From: Eubacterium sp.
GTDB taxonomy: Bacteria; Bacillota; Clostridia; Lachnospirales; Lachnospiraceae
Direction of reading: 5' to 3'
NCBI GenBank assembly: GCA_022794015.1
Contig: JAAWDZ010000047.1
Coordinates: 1 to 64,000 of the forward strand
DNA: 64,000 nucleotides
Every line of letters starts with the position of its first letter. Positions within the stretch are counted from its first letter, which is position 1. Both the position numbers and the translations under genes were made by a program. The notes below the pieces were generated by a model, which was given only the letters and a program-made list of their open reading frames with translations, did not search any database and was not told where the DNA came from. Below, one piece after another: positions 63,827 through 64,000 of this stretch.

Positions 63827-64000
63827 ATTCAACAAAAAAACCAAAATGAACAGAAACAGGTACAACGTTTCGACAGCTCCCTAAGCAAACAAAAATCTCG
63901 TAGAGGTTTGAAAAGCGTAGTCAGACAGAGGGCAGGGGATGCGGACGGGGCCTTGTAAAGGGCGTTAGGGGCTCTTAAGTATCCCCTAAACCAACAGCAA

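Noticed and set aside
63910-64000. Second copy of the 44868 inverted repeat
   Set aside because: Only short CGTAGTC and GTATCCC similarities; no shared long arms can be shown.

Overview
The window looks like a chromosomal segment of an anaerobic, endospore-forming gut Firmicute, most likely a Lachnospiraceae-type Clostridium relative. Support comes from sporulation and germination genes (spoIIR, a gerA-type locus), Firmicute-only families (DUF1934, DUF1002, the TIGR04086 membrane family), very large secreted glycosidases with LamG, FIVAR and Fn3 modules, and strong AGGAGG-type ribosome binding sites. Genus and species cannot be fixed from the sequence alone.

Layout. 1-126 is the tail of an ISL3-type transposase. 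247-12149 is one long plus-strand run: a YbaK-type prolyl-tRNA editing protein, a complete Wadjet anti-plasmid system in the order jetD-jetA-jetB-jetC (901-8672), then truA, recJ and an alpha/beta hydrolase. 12172-16655 holds a secreted DUF1002 protein, an unknown membrane protein and a VanRS-like two-component system. 17083-27036 is one gene for a 3317-residue secreted protein combining a GH63-like and a GH2 glycosidase. 27037-27770 is a repeat-rich gap with a 267-bp inverted repeat. 27771-32487 is a methyltransferase-hslO-nadE-aldo/keto reductase operon in which the methyltransferase has lost its stop codon. 33764-38574 holds a small alarmone synthetase, a phosphoglucomutase, and an ECF sigma factor with an RsgI-like anti-sigma protein and a His-rich secreted peptide. 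39401-41042 is ispE-gntR with a candidate operator. 41120-45629 is gerAA, a fused gerAB-gerAC, and spoIIR. 46110-52115 holds DUF1934, a membrane protein, a trigger-factor-like lipoprotein, asnS, a TIGR04086 protein and a GGDEF diguanylate cyclase. 52577-53347 is an AT-rich island with a PBECR4-like nuclease gene behind a structured leader RNA. 53716-58918 is a second secreted glycosidase (GH51) with five FIVAR repeats. 59078-63643 is leuB-ilvD-ilvB for branched-chain amino acids, followed by more repeats.

The most interesting items are: the PBECR4-like nuclease gene with its own promoter, pseudoknot-like leader and terminator before the start codon (organised like an RNA-antitoxin locus, though unproven); the complete Wadjet operon inside a housekeeping transcription unit; the LamG domain inserted in the GH2 catalytic barrel; the GerAB-GerAC fusion; the ECF/RsgI/His-rich secreted module; a dispersed family of intergenic palindromic repeats; and the methyltransferase stop loss.

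No tRNA, rRNA or CRISPR array was recognised. Promoters, operators and RNA folds were found by eye and are proposals. Domain names rest on recognised motifs, not on a database search.
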